This document shows positions 1 through 6,277 of a DNA stretch of 7,614 nucleotides, in pieces (the first letter of the stretch is position 1; each line of letters begins with the position of its first letter). Source of the DNA: Thermotogae bacterium (GTDB lineage: Bacteria; Thermotogota; Thermotogae; B3-G13); assembly GCA_015486095.1 (NCBI GenBank), contig WFSK01000193.1, forward strand, positions 1 to 7,614, in the 5' to 3' direction. The notes beneath the pieces are model-generated. The model saw nothing but the letters and a program-made list of their open reading frames with translations, searched no databases and was not told where the DNA came from. The translations under genes and the position numbers were made by a program.

Positions 1-2
1 CG

Positions 3-152
3 GTGAGGCTGATAGAAGATGAAGAATTCTACGATTCTATGTCTAAAAAGGTAAAAAACCCTTTTGGGGATGGAAGGGCAAGCATGAGGATAAGAGATGC
101 TATCCTCAATTACTTCGGTATCGAAAATGAGTTCGAAGAGTGGGATGGATAG
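3..152 (+). CDS. wecB: UDP-N-acetylglucosamine 2-epimerase, C-terminal end (5' part outside window)
   Basis: An open frame enters from the left edge and encodes 49 residues before a TAG stop. It carries the C-terminal signature of non-hydrolysing UDP-GlcNAc 2-epimerases: a leader resembling 'LIEDEEFYDSMS' followed by the NPFGDGRAS motif and a final short helix (MRIRDAILNYFG). In this family the enzyme interconverts UDP-GlcNAc and UDP-ManNAc in the cytoplasm and supplies ManNAc for cell-surface polysaccharide. The acidic tail after the helix (ENEFEEWDG) is a lineage-specific extension. The stop overlaps the chosen start of the downstream ppx gene by 8 nt, so the two are probably co-transcribed. 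The catalytic domain is not in the window; the call rests on the C-terminal motif only. Confidence 0.75.
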   Translation: MRLIEDEEFYDSMSKKVKNPFGDGRASMRIRDAILNYFGIENEFEEWDG

Positions 153-1059
153 GAGAATAGGAGTAATAGATCTGGGGACGAATTCTTTTCTCTTATTGAT
201 CGCTTCCTTCGATGGGAGAGAAATACATACACTCCATGAAGCATTCAAAACGGTTAGATTGGGAGAAGGTTTAACCATAGATAATGAGATACACGAAGAC
301 GCTATTGAACGTGCCATAAAGGTATTAGATGATTATATCGAGGTGTGTAAAGGATACAATTGTGAGAAGATAATGGCTGTGGGTACGAGTATATTTAGAG
401 AAGCCACAAATTCTTTCGATGTTTTGAGAACTTTGATGAGAAGGTGTGGTATAAAGATAAATGTCTTATCTCCAGATGAAGAGGGAAGGTTGTCAACCTT
501 AGGAGCAATGAATACGCTGAATTTAAACGGAGAGGAAGATTACATGTGTGTGGATGTGGGAGGGGGGAGTACGGAAGTGTCATATATAAAGAGAAGAAAG
601 ATCGACGATATACTCTCCATCCCTATGGGGGCATTGAAGGTTTCCGAAAGGTATTCACTTCAACCCCCGGTTACCAGGACAAGAGTTGAAAGAGTATTCA
701 ATGTCTTGAAAAGGTACTTTGAAACCAAATCCCTTCGTAAGGGATACGCAATGATCGGAATAGGTGGTACGGCAACTACATTGGCATTCATCTACAAAGG
801 ACTTGAAGAATACAGAGCAGATGAGATAAACGGGACATATATGAATATAGGAGAGATAGAGGGTGTACTCTGGAGATTAGTGGGTCTTAGGCTGGAAGAA
901 GTCTCGAAATTGACAAGGGATATGGGGAGGGCAAAGGTTATAATTGCAGGCATCCTCTTAATACTCGAGATCATGAAACTGAGTGATGTAAAAAAGCTTT
1001 TGGTTTCAAGTGGTGGATTGAGAAACGGCATCGCCTACGAATATTTCTTTCATTCATAA
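145..1059 (+). CDS. ppx: Ppx/GppA family phosphatase (exopolyphosphatase / pppGpp phosphohydrolase)
   Basis: A 304-residue protein of the short Ppx/GppA type, which has the two actin-like ASKHA lobes without the C-terminal HD extension of E. coli Ppx. Visible motifs, in order: phosphate-1 loop DLGTNS (residues 9-14), VGTSIFREATN (79-89), the DEE pair region that supplies the catalytic glutamate (111-113), phosphate-2 loop DVGGGSTE (137-144), the GIGGTATTLA adenosine/phosphate motif (205-214) and the C-terminal SSGGLRNG (288-295). The family removes terminal phosphate from polyphosphate or from pppGpp; sequence does not decide which. The start at 145 is chosen because the family begins almost at the IGVIDLGTNS strand; an in-frame ATG at 127 would add six residues, and one at 97 would add 16 that lie deep inside wecB. 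A GAAGAG stretch four bases upstream is a weak ribosome site, and translation may be coupled to wecB. Confidence 0.9.
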   Translation: MDRRIGVIDLGTNSFLLLIASFDGREIHTLHEAFKTVRLGEGLTIDNEIHEDAIERAIKVLDDYIEVCKGYNCEKIMAVGTSIFREATNSFDVLRTLMRRCGIKINVLSPDEEGRLSTLGAMNTLNLNGEEDYMCVDVGGGSTEVSYIKRRKIDDILSIPMGALKVSERYSLQPPVTRTRVERVFNVLKRYFETKSLRKGYAMIGIGGTATTLAFIYKGLEEYRADEINGTYMNIGEIEGVLWRLVGLRLEEVSKLTRDMGRAKVIIAGILLILEIMKLSDVKKLLVSSGGLRNGIAYEYFFHS

Positions 1060-1079
1060 CATCCTGTTATTCACCAGCG

Positions 1080-1149
1080 AAGGCATATCGTTGTTTCGAG
1101 ACAGGTGTGAGTGTATCTTATGCTCTATTCGCTAACGATATGCCTTTTT
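1080..1149 (+). terminator. Long-loop inverted repeat with T-run between convergent genes, possible terminator
   Basis: AAGGCATATCGTT at 1080-1092 is exactly repeated in inverted orientation at 1134-1146 (13 bp, no mismatch), separated by 41 nt. The right arm runs into TTTTT at 1145-1149, as in a rho-independent terminator for the + strand transcript of wecB-ppx. On the - strand the hairpin is not followed by a T-run, so it would not be a classical terminator for rarA, although it lies directly after its stop codon. A second short pairing, AGCGAA (1076-1081) with TTCGCT (1128-1133), is partly exclusive with the main stem. The long loop makes the terminator call uncertain. Confidence 0.5.
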
Positions 1150-2482
1150 AAGGCTCTGTGTTTTCGTGGCTCTTCGGCTCGACGTCTGTTCTTTTCCCCC
1201 AGAGTGCTTCGAGACGTCTCTTTATCTCCTTCTCAAATCCATTTTCCGTTGGATGATAGAATTGCCTTCCCACAAGGCGAGGTGGCAAATACACCTCATC
1301 TACGAAATGACCCGGATAATCGTGAGGATACTTATATCCCTTGCCATAACCCTGGCTTGCCATGAGTTTAGTAACAGGGTTTCGAAAGCGTAAAGGGACT
1401 TCATCGTATCCTCCCTTTTGCGTTTCTTCTTTTGCCTCATTGTACGCCTTGTATGTAGCATTACTCTTCGGTGCTGCGCACAGATAAATTGTGGTTTCTG
1501 CAAGAGAGAGATCACACTCCGGCATTCCCAAGAAATGACAGCTGTGATAAGCACTCACAGCGAGAACAAGGGCATTCGGATCAGCGAGTCCTACATCTTC
1601 TGTAGCCACTCTTATCAATCTGCGTGCTATGTATAGGGGATCCTCTCCTCCTTCTAGCATACGAGCGAGGTAGTAGAGTGCTGCATTCGGTTCGCTTCCC
1701 CTTATGGATTTATGAAGGGCAGATATGAGGTCATAATGCTCCTCCCTGTTCTTATCGTATCGCAACACCAATCTCTGCGTTGCCTTGTGAACGTCTTCAA
1801 CGGTAACTTCACCGTAGTTGGCGATCTCCACTGCCAGGGACAGTATGTTTAAGGCAGACCTTGCATCTCCCTGAGCGAGTTCTGCTATCTCCCTCAGTAC
1901 CGATTCCGAAATACCGAGACGAAGTTTACCGTAACCCCTTTCTGGATCGTTTACAGCCCTTTTCAAGATCTCCACGATGTTATCACGAGAAAGTTTATCG
2001 AATCGAACGACCTTACATCTCGAAAGAAGAGCTGCGTTTATCTCGAAAGAAGGGTTTTCTGTGGTAGAACCTATGAGTATGATATCTGCATTTTCGACAT
2101 ATGGTAACAAAACATCTTGCTGACTCCGATTGAACCGATGGATCTCATCGACGAAGATCACGGTTCGTTCTCCAGCTTTCCTCTTTCTTTCCTTCGCATC
2201 CTCGAGTATCTTCTTGAGGTCCACACTACCCTTGACGGCAGCACTGAAATATATATAACGCCCGGATGTCCTGTTACGAATTATCTCTCCAAGGGATGTC
2301 TTTCCACTTCCAGGTGGACCAAAAAGGATCATGGACAGAAGACGGTCGGTTTCTATTGCATGTCTGAGCCATGTGCCTTTTCCCAATATCTTCTCTTCGC
2401 CAACGAACTCATCCAGAGTCCTTGGCCTCATGCGAACCGCTAAAGGAAGTGAACTTTCCTGCCAGAGGTTAACCTGTTCCAT
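1148..2482 (-). CDS. rarA: Replication-associated recombination protein A (RarA/MgsA/WRNIP1 family AAA+ ATPase)
   Basis: A full-length 444-residue RarA. This cytoplasmic AAA+ ATPase, related to clamp-loader subunits, forms tetramers and acts at stalled replication forks and single-strand gaps. Motifs: N-terminal PLAVRMRPRTLDEFVG (13-28), Walker A GPPGSGKT (55-62), Walker B VIFVDEIHRF (108-117), sensor 1 IGSTTENPS (137-145), sensor 2 region GDARSALN (205-212), then the MgsA-type C-terminal oligomerisation domain with DKNREEHYDLISALHKS (243-259), RRLIRVATEDVGLADP (287-302) and FRNPVTKLM (366-374). The start overlaps the 3' end of galE by 14 nt, with GGGAG a few bases upstream of the ATG inside galE, so it is probably co-transcribed and translationally coupled. 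The stop TAA (1148-1150 on the top strand) shares bases with the T-run of the convergent-side hairpin. All catalytic elements appear intact. Confidence 0.96.
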   Translation of the reverse strand: MEQVNLWQESSLPLAVRMRPRTLDEFVGEEKILGKGTWLRHAIETDRLLSMILFGPPGSGKTSLGEIIRNRTSGRYIYFSAAVKGSVDLKKILEDAKERKRKAGERTVIFVDEIHRFNRSQQDVLLPYVENADIILIGSTTENPSFEINAALLSRCKVVRFDKLSRDNIVEILKRAVNDPERGYGKLRLGISESVLREIAELAQGDARSALNILSLAVEIANYGEVTVEDVHKATQRLVLRYDKNREEHYDLISALHKSIRGSEPNAALYYLARMLEGGEDPLYIARRLIRVATEDVGLADPNALVLAVSAYHSCHFLGMPECDLSLAETTIYLCAAPKSNATYKAYNEAKEETQKGGYDEVPLRFRNPVTKLMASQGYGKGYKYPHDYPGHFVDEVYLPPRLVGRQFYHPTENGFEKEIKRRLEALWGKRTDVEPKSHENTEP

Positions 2483-3416
2483 CTTCTCCCATCTTACCTT
2501 TAAAGTATTCTATCGTCTTCTTAAGACCTTCCTCTAAGGGATAAGTGGGTTGCCAGTTCAGTTTTTCTTTCGCAAGAGAATTATCGAGGATATTCTTCCT
2601 GATATCTCCTGGCCTCGGTGGCCCGTATTCTGCATCATCCGAGAAATCCATGAGGGATTTAAGTATCTTGAAGAGTTCGTTAACACTCGTCCCTTTGGAT
2701 GTACCGATGTTCACCTCTGCAGTCCCTTCATATTCCATCGCCTTTATATTCGCATTAACGACATCATCTACGAAGACATAATCCCTTACGTACTCGCCAT
2801 CTCCATTTATGGTCGGTCTTTCTCCTTTCAACATCTTGTTTATGAATATGGCAACCACCCCTGCCTCTCCATAGGGGTCCTGTCTTGGGCCATAAATGTT
2901 GGCATACCTAAGTGCGACATAATCCAGCCCTTTTTCTCTCTTGAAGAATCTGAGATAATATTCCCCAGTCATCTTCGATATCCCATAAGGGGATACGGGA
3001 GCAAAAGGTGTTGATTCCTTTATGGGATATTCATCCACTTCACCATATACGACACCACCGGAAGAAGAGAAGACAAATTTTCGGGTTCCGTTTTCTATCG
3101 AAGCCTCGAGAAGGTTAACCGTGCCCACCACGTTCGTGAGCGCATCGAATGCAGGTTCTCTCGTTGATCTGGAGACCGAGATCTGAGCCGCAAGATGAAA
3201 CACTGTTGAAGGTTTGTGCACCTGAAAAACCTGCTTTATGGCATCGATATTGGTTATATCGATCTGGTAGAAGAGTGCTTTATTGTTAATATATTCACTC
3301 TTACCCGTACTCAAGTTATCTACCGCAATGACGTTGTAACCTCTGTCTATAAGCGTATCTACGAGATGTGAACCTATGAAACCTGCTCCTCCAGTAACTA
3401 ATACTGTCTCTGCCAT
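2469..3416 (-). CDS. galE: GalE-type NAD-dependent nucleotide-sugar epimerase (probable UDP-glucose 4-epimerase)
   Basis: A 315-residue extended short-chain dehydrogenase, the usual length of the short GalE form found in archaea and Thermotoga. Motifs: NAD-binding GGAGFIGSH (9-17), acidic end of the second strand AVDNLSTG (31-38) favouring NAD, FHLAAQ (73-78), catalytic serine stretch FSSSGGVVYGE (116-126), catalytic YGISK (Y144, K148), RYANIYGPRQDP (170-181), RDYVFVDDV (211-219) and PPRPGDIRKN (266-275). These enzymes invert the C4 hydroxyl of UDP-glucose/galactose or their N-acetyl forms for glycan synthesis in the cytoplasm; the exact substrate is not readable from motifs. It is the first gene of a - strand operon with rarA, preceded by a strong AGGAGG site and a TATAAT box. 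The wecB fragment at the left edge is also a nucleotide-sugar gene but sits on the other strand. Confidence 0.9.
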   Translation of the reverse strand: MAETVLVTGGAGFIGSHLVDTLIDRGYNVIAVDNLSTGKSEYINNKALFYQIDITNIDAIKQVFQVHKPSTVFHLAAQISVSRSTREPAFDALTNVVGTVNLLEASIENGTRKFVFSSSGGVVYGEVDEYPIKESTPFAPVSPYGISKMTGEYYLRFFKREKGLDYVALRYANIYGPRQDPYGEAGVVAIFINKMLKGERPTINGDGEYVRDYVFVDDVVNANIKAMEYEGTAEVNIGTSKGTSVNELFKILKSLMDFSDDAEYGPPRPGDIRKNILDNSLAKEKLNWQPTYPLEEGLKKTIEYFKGKMGEDGTG

Positions 3417-3421
3417 TATTT

Positions 3422-3433
3422 CACCTACCTCCT
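3422..3433 (-). promoter_or_regulatory. Shine-Dalgarno site of galE
   Basis: Read on the minus strand the bases are AGGAGGTAGGTG, followed by AAATA and the galE ATG. AGGAGG is the consensus anti-16S core, and the nearer AGGTG gives a second register at normal spacing. It supports the ATG ending at 3416 as the start, consistent with the NAD-binding strand beginning at residue 4. Confidence 0.75.
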
Positions 3434-3455
3434 GTTTTTCTACTTTACAATTCTC

Positions 3456-3461
3456 ATTATA
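3456..3461 (-). promoter_or_regulatory. Probable -10 box of the galE-rarA promoter
   Basis: Minus-strand TATAAT, an exact sigma-70 -10 consensus, lies 39 bases upstream of the galE ATG, which predicts a leader of about 33 nt that includes the Shine-Dalgarno site. I find no good -35 hexamer at 16-18 bp spacing (the bases there are CCCCAC-like) and no extended -10 TGN, so the promoter may be weak or activator-dependent. Confidence 0.5.
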
Positions 3462-3564
3462 CTACATATAACGAATGAGTGGGGAATAAGTCACATATTC
3501 GTCCCTACGAGAAAAGATGCACATCCTGTGATGTAGAAAATCAGGCATTGCAGTGAAAACCGGG

Positions 3565-3624
3565 TGTAATCCATTATAATCCTTCGTATTTCTCTTAAAT
3601 CGCTTGTAATTTCGTGTAAAGCAA
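3565..3624 (+). repeat. Six imperfect 10-bp direct repeats in helical phase upstream of the ABC operon promoter
   Basis: Cut in steps of ten from 3565, the units read TGTAATCCAT, TATAATCCTT, CGTATTTCTC, TTAAATCGCT, TGTAATTTCG and TGTAAAGCAA. Units 1, 2, 5 and 6 share TGTAA or TATAAT at the same phase; units 3 and 4 are degenerate but keep A/T at the same positions. The array ends two bases before the -35 box at 3626. A 10-bp period places each copy on the same face of the helix, as in sites bound by tandem regulator dimers or in phased bent DNA. The repeat is seen directly; its role is inferred. Confidence 0.5.
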
Positions 3625-3625
3625 C

Positions 3626-3654
3626 TTGAAGTTGAAGACAAAAACGTCTATTAT
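3626..3654 (+). promoter_or_regulatory. Sigma-70-type promoter of the BMP-family ABC transporter operon
   Basis: TTGAAG at 3626-3631 (4 of 6 to TTGACA, including the TTGA core) and TATTAT at 3649-3654 (5 of 6 to TATAAT) are separated by the optimal 17 bp. The predicted start of transcription is near 3660-3662, giving a leader of about 47 nt before the ATG at 3708. TTGAAG is repeated in tandem at 3632, but that copy has no good -10 at proper spacing. Confidence 0.65.
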
Positions 3655-3662
3655 GAATTAAG

Positions 3663-3678
3663 TTCGATAATTATCGAA
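3663..3678. promoter_or_regulatory. Perfect 16-bp palindrome, candidate operator at the start of the transcript
   Basis: TTCGATAATTATCGAA equals its own reverse complement over all 16 bases. It lies one to three bases after the predicted transcription start and about 12 bp before the ribosome site, the classical place for a repressor operator. As RNA it could form only a short six-pair stem with an AAUU loop and is followed by A residues, not T, so it is not a terminator for the + strand. No regulator gene is in the window. It does not match a known box that I can name with confidence. Confidence 0.5.
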
Positions 3679-3689
3679 AAAATTACAAG

Positions 3690-3696
3690 AAAGGAG
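3690..3696 (+). promoter_or_regulatory. Shine-Dalgarno site deciding the start of the BMP-family binding protein
   Basis: AAAGGAG lies 11 bases upstream of the ATG at 3708. The in-frame GTG at 3696 overlaps this site and so cannot be the start it serves. An ATG at 3700 is in another frame and is followed at once by TAG. The ATG at 3708 is therefore chosen. Confidence 0.65.
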
Positions 3697-3707
3697 TGAA
3701 TGTAGGC

Positions 3708-4718
3708 ATGTTTTCAACCAAAGCAAATCTAAAGGATGTGGTGATGCTGCTGATCACACTCATGAGCTTCACATTATTGGGTTTTGGTTATTCGGTAGCG
3801 CTGATGATAACAGGAGAAGTCGGGGGCAACCCGATCTACGAGATGATGGTTAAAGGAGCTGAGGCAGCTGCAAGTGAAACGGGATTGCAGTTGAAGGTGG
3901 TTGAGGGAGGATATAATCCTGCGAAATGGGAACCTAACTTGGTCAGTCTTGCAGCAACTGGGAAATATGACCTCATCGTTACCTTTACTGAGGGGATGCC
4001 GAAGAGTGTCGAGAGAGTTGCGAAGATATTTCCAAAGCAAAAGTTCGTTCTTCTCGACGGAATCGTCTATCATAGATTACCGAATGTATATTCTCTTGGA
4101 TTTAAAGACGAGGAGATGTGTTATCTGGCTGGATACTTCGCTGGACTGGTCACCAAGAGCAACATGCCTTATGCGAATAGAGATCTAAAGATAGGGCTTT
4201 TAGCGGGTGATATATATCCAGCGATGACCGATCGAATGAGACCTGCGTATGAAAACGGTGCGAGAGCTGTAGACCCCAATATCAAGGTGGTTTTCTCCTC
4301 TGCAGGTACATGGGCTGACCCCAACAAGGGAAAAGAACTCGCCCAAGCCCAATTCGAACAGGGAGTTGATATCCTATTCGTGATCGCTGGTGGTACTGGA
4401 GTAGGGGCGATCCGAAAGGCAACGGAGATGCACAAGTACATTGTAGGAGTGGATTCAGACATAATTTCACTCGCACCTGGAACGATCCTTGCATGTGCTT
4501 TAAAGCATGCCGATCTTGCCATAAAGAATGTACTCTTGCGTGCTTATCATGGTAAACTTCCCTTTGGTACGTGGGAGCGTTGGGGGATCAGGGAAGGGGT
4601 TATCGATTTTACCTTCAACGACCCATATTATATCAAATACGTACCAGAGAATATACGAAAGCAGATGATAACGGTTTTCAGTGCACTGAAAGAAGGAAAG
4701 ATCGCGCCACTCAAATGA
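3708..4718 (+). CDS. BMP/Med-family ABC transporter substrate-binding protein (nucleoside or riboflavin type)
   Basis: A 336-residue exported protein. The N-terminus has lysines (5, 9) and a hydrophobic stretch (about 11-28) ending in GFGYS, a signal peptide without a lipobox cysteine, so it is probably a soluble periplasmic protein. The mature part is a type I two-lobe binding protein of the BMP (Bmp/PnrA/Med) family: TGEVGGNPIYEMMVKGAEAA (35-54), EGGYNPAKWE (66-75), YDLIVT (87-92), KFVLLDG (112-118), YLAGYFAGLVT (139-149), KIGLLAG (161-167), then the hallmark DPNKGKELAQAQFEQGVDI (204-222), IAGGTGVGAI (226-235), VGVDSD (246-251) and LAPGTILACALK (255-266). It lacks the D..SFN pattern usual near the start of PnrA/BmpA nucleoside binders. 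From memory the NPIYE, EGGYN and APGT blocks look closer to spirochaete RfuA, a riboflavin binder; this is an inference. It is the first gene of the transporter operon, and its stop overlaps the ATPase start. Confidence 0.9.
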   Translation: MFSTKANLKDVVMLLITLMSFTLLGFGYSVALMITGEVGGNPIYEMMVKGAEAAASETGLQLKVVEGGYNPAKWEPNLVSLAATGKYDLIVTFTEGMPKSVERVAKIFPKQKFVLLDGIVYHRLPNVYSLGFKDEEMCYLAGYFAGLVTKSNMPYANRDLKIGLLAGDIYPAMTDRMRPAYENGARAVDPNIKVVFSSAGTWADPNKGKELAQAQFEQGVDILFVIAGGTGVGAIRKATEMHKYIVGVDSDIISLAPGTILACALKHADLAIKNVLLRAYHGKLPFGTWERWGIREGVIDFTFNDPYYIKYVPENIRKQMITVFSALKEGKIAPLK

Positions 4719-6277
4719 ATAAATACATCGTTGAGATGATAGGTATATGTAAAAGATATCCGAGTAACGGTGTAGTGGCTCTCGATCATGCGGACCTGAG
4801 AGTAAGAGATGGTTCTATTCACGCATTAGTGGGAGAAAACGGTGCGGGAAAGACCACTCTCATGAAGGTGTTGTGTGGGTTCGTAAAGGAGGATGCAGGT
4901 GAGATATGGTTAAAAGGAAAGAAGGTGTGTGTTAGAGACCCAGCTCATGCCTTTTCCTTGGGTATAGGTATGGTACATCAACACTTCAAACTCATAGAAG
5001 ATTTCACTGTAGCGGAAAATGTCGTCTTGGGAGTCGAACCTACTCGAGGATATGGTTTCGTTTCGCGCAGAGATATGTATTCCGTAGTGACCAGGATTTC
5101 TGAAGAGAGTGGTTTGAAGGTAGACCCTTACACTAAGGTCTGTGACCTTCCCATGGGAGAGAGGCAAAAGGTCGAACTGCTCAAGGTCCTGTATCGTAAT
5201 GTAGATGTGATCATCCTTGATGAACCCACATCTGTGCTCACCGAAGACGAAGTCGAAAATCTGTTCAGAACCATGCGTATGTTGAAAGCGAAGGGTAAAA
5301 CGATAATATTCATAACCCACAGGTTGAACGAAGTCACAGAAATATCGGATGAGATAACGGTCTTGAGAAACGGAAAAACTGTGAAAATTGCTAAAACGAG
5401 TGAGATAAGCGAGAGCCAGATCTCTTACGCGATGGTGGGTGAAGAGATCTCGGTCAGGAACCATAAAAGTCCATCGAAACTTGGGGAAAGGGTAATACTT
5501 CGGGTTCAAGACCTTCATGTAGGAAACAACGGTATAGAAATCGTGAAGGGTATTTCTTTCGATATAAGGGCTGGAGAGATAGTGGGAGTAGCAGGTATTG
5601 CAGGTAATGGTCAACATCAGATGGTGGAAGCCATCTTCGGCATCAGAAGACCTTCGAAGGGAAAGGTTCTCATCAACGGGAAAAACGTAACATCTTCCAC
5701 ACCCCGTGCTCATAGAGAAGCAGGAATGGCATATATCCCCGACGATCGAATGGGAGAGGCATCTTGTGGTATGGCAAATATAATGGAGAATCTCATCGCA
5801 GATAGGTATCATGATACCGCATTCTCACATAGGGGTTGGATCGATATAAACTTTGCTAAGACTTTCGCAAAAACATTGGTGAGTGAATTTAACATAGGGA
5901 CTCATTCGATAGACTCCAACGTTGGAGAGTTATCCGGTGGAAATATTCAGAAGACGATCATAGCACGAGAGCTATCCTCTGATCCCGATCTCTTGATAGT
6001 GTGTGAACCTGCTTACGGCCTCGATGTTAGGTCCACGAAGTTCATCTACGATACTCTGCTCGAGATGAAAAGGCGCCATAAGGCGATACTTTTGGTTTCC
6101 ACAAACCTCGATGAGATACTCAGCCTTTCCAACAGGATACTCGTTATTTACAAAGGGAAGATAGTAGCAACGTTCGATAACGACGTTGAATCCCTGACAA
6201 AGACGGAGATCTATGAATATATGATGGGAAGAAGTTATATGGACACAGAGGGGCTGAAAAGAGCATATTATTCATAA
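4715..6277 (+). CDS. BMP-type ABC transporter, fused double-domain ATP-binding protein
   Basis: A 520-residue cytoplasmic ATPase with two nucleotide-binding domains in one chain, as in sugar (RbsA/MglA) and BMP-type (NupA/RfuB) importers. Domain 1 is complete: Walker A GENGAGKTT (40-48), Q-loop Q89, signature LPMGERQ (145-151), Walker B VIILDEP (165-171) and H-loop H202. Domain 2 is degenerate, as usual in this family: its P-loop reads GIAGNGQHQ (294-302) without the GKS/T, the Walker B aspartate position is Cys430 before Glu431 (LLIVCEP), and the H-loop histidine is replaced by Asn464, but it keeps the good signature LSGGNIQK (406-413). Only one of the two composite sites is then likely to hydrolyse ATP fast. 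The start is taken at the ATGA overlap with the upstream stop; the frame stays open upstream to 4571, but that would lie inside the binding-protein gene. No Shine-Dalgarno lies at normal distance, so translation is probably coupled. Confidence 0.94.
   Translation: MNKYIVEMIGICKRYPSNGVVALDHADLRVRDGSIHALVGENGAGKTTLMKVLCGFVKEDAGEIWLKGKKVCVRDPAHAFSLGIGMVHQHFKLIEDFTVAENVVLGVEPTRGYGFVSRRDMYSVVTRISEESGLKVDPYTKVCDLPMGERQKVELLKVLYRNVDVIILDEPTSVLTEDEVENLFRTMRMLKAKGKTIIFITHRLNEVTEISDEITVLRNGKTVKIAKTSEISESQISYAMVGEEISVRNHKSPSKLGERVILRVQDLHVGNNGIEIVKGISFDIRAGEIVGVAGIAGNGQHQMVEAIFGIRRPSKGKVLINGKNVTSSTPRAHREAGMAYIPDDRMGEASCGMANIMENLIADRYHDTAFSHRGWIDINFAKTFAKTLVSEFNIGTHSIDSNVGELSGGNIQKTIIARELSSDPDLLIVCEPAYGLDVRSTKFIYDTLLEMKRRHKAILLVSTNLDEILSLSNRILVIYKGKIVATFDNDVESLTKTEIYEYMMGRSYMDTEGLKRAYYS

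Noticed and set aside
910..960. GRAKVIIAG in Ppx, where many short homologues have an acidic residue in place of the lysine
   Set aside because: The position also varies in well-studied members, and the phosphate loops and catalytic glutamate region are intact, so there is no reason to suspect loss of function.
3501..3508. GTCCCTAC here and its reverse complement GTAGGGAC near 6291
   Set aside because: Only eight bases match with no extended similarity; two copies in 7.6 kb are not evidence of a shared site.
3484..3534. Short inverted repeats GAATA/TATTC, TCGT/ACGA and ACATC/GATGT in the divergent region
   Set aside because: Arms of four to five bases are expected by chance in A/T-rich DNA of this length, and none has a clear position relative to a good promoter.
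3561..3660. Possible purine riboswitch, because TTATAATCC resembles the start of that aptamer and the operon is BMP-type
   Set aside because: The other conserved blocks (GTTTCTACC-like and the CCG...GTCCGACTA-like part) are missing, and the element lies upstream of the predicted transcription start.
3655..3707. Possible FMN riboswitch in the transporter leader, given the RfuA-like reading
   Set aside because: The predicted leader is only about 47 nt and has none of the conserved RFN-element blocks; an RFN element needs well over 100 nt.
4910..5812. A 300-codon open frame on the minus strand inside the ATPase gene
   Set aside because: It is fully antisense to strongly conserved ABC motifs, its translation is rich in His, Tyr, Cys and Ser with no recognisable domain, and it has no promoter or ribosome site that I can see; it is a frame shadow.
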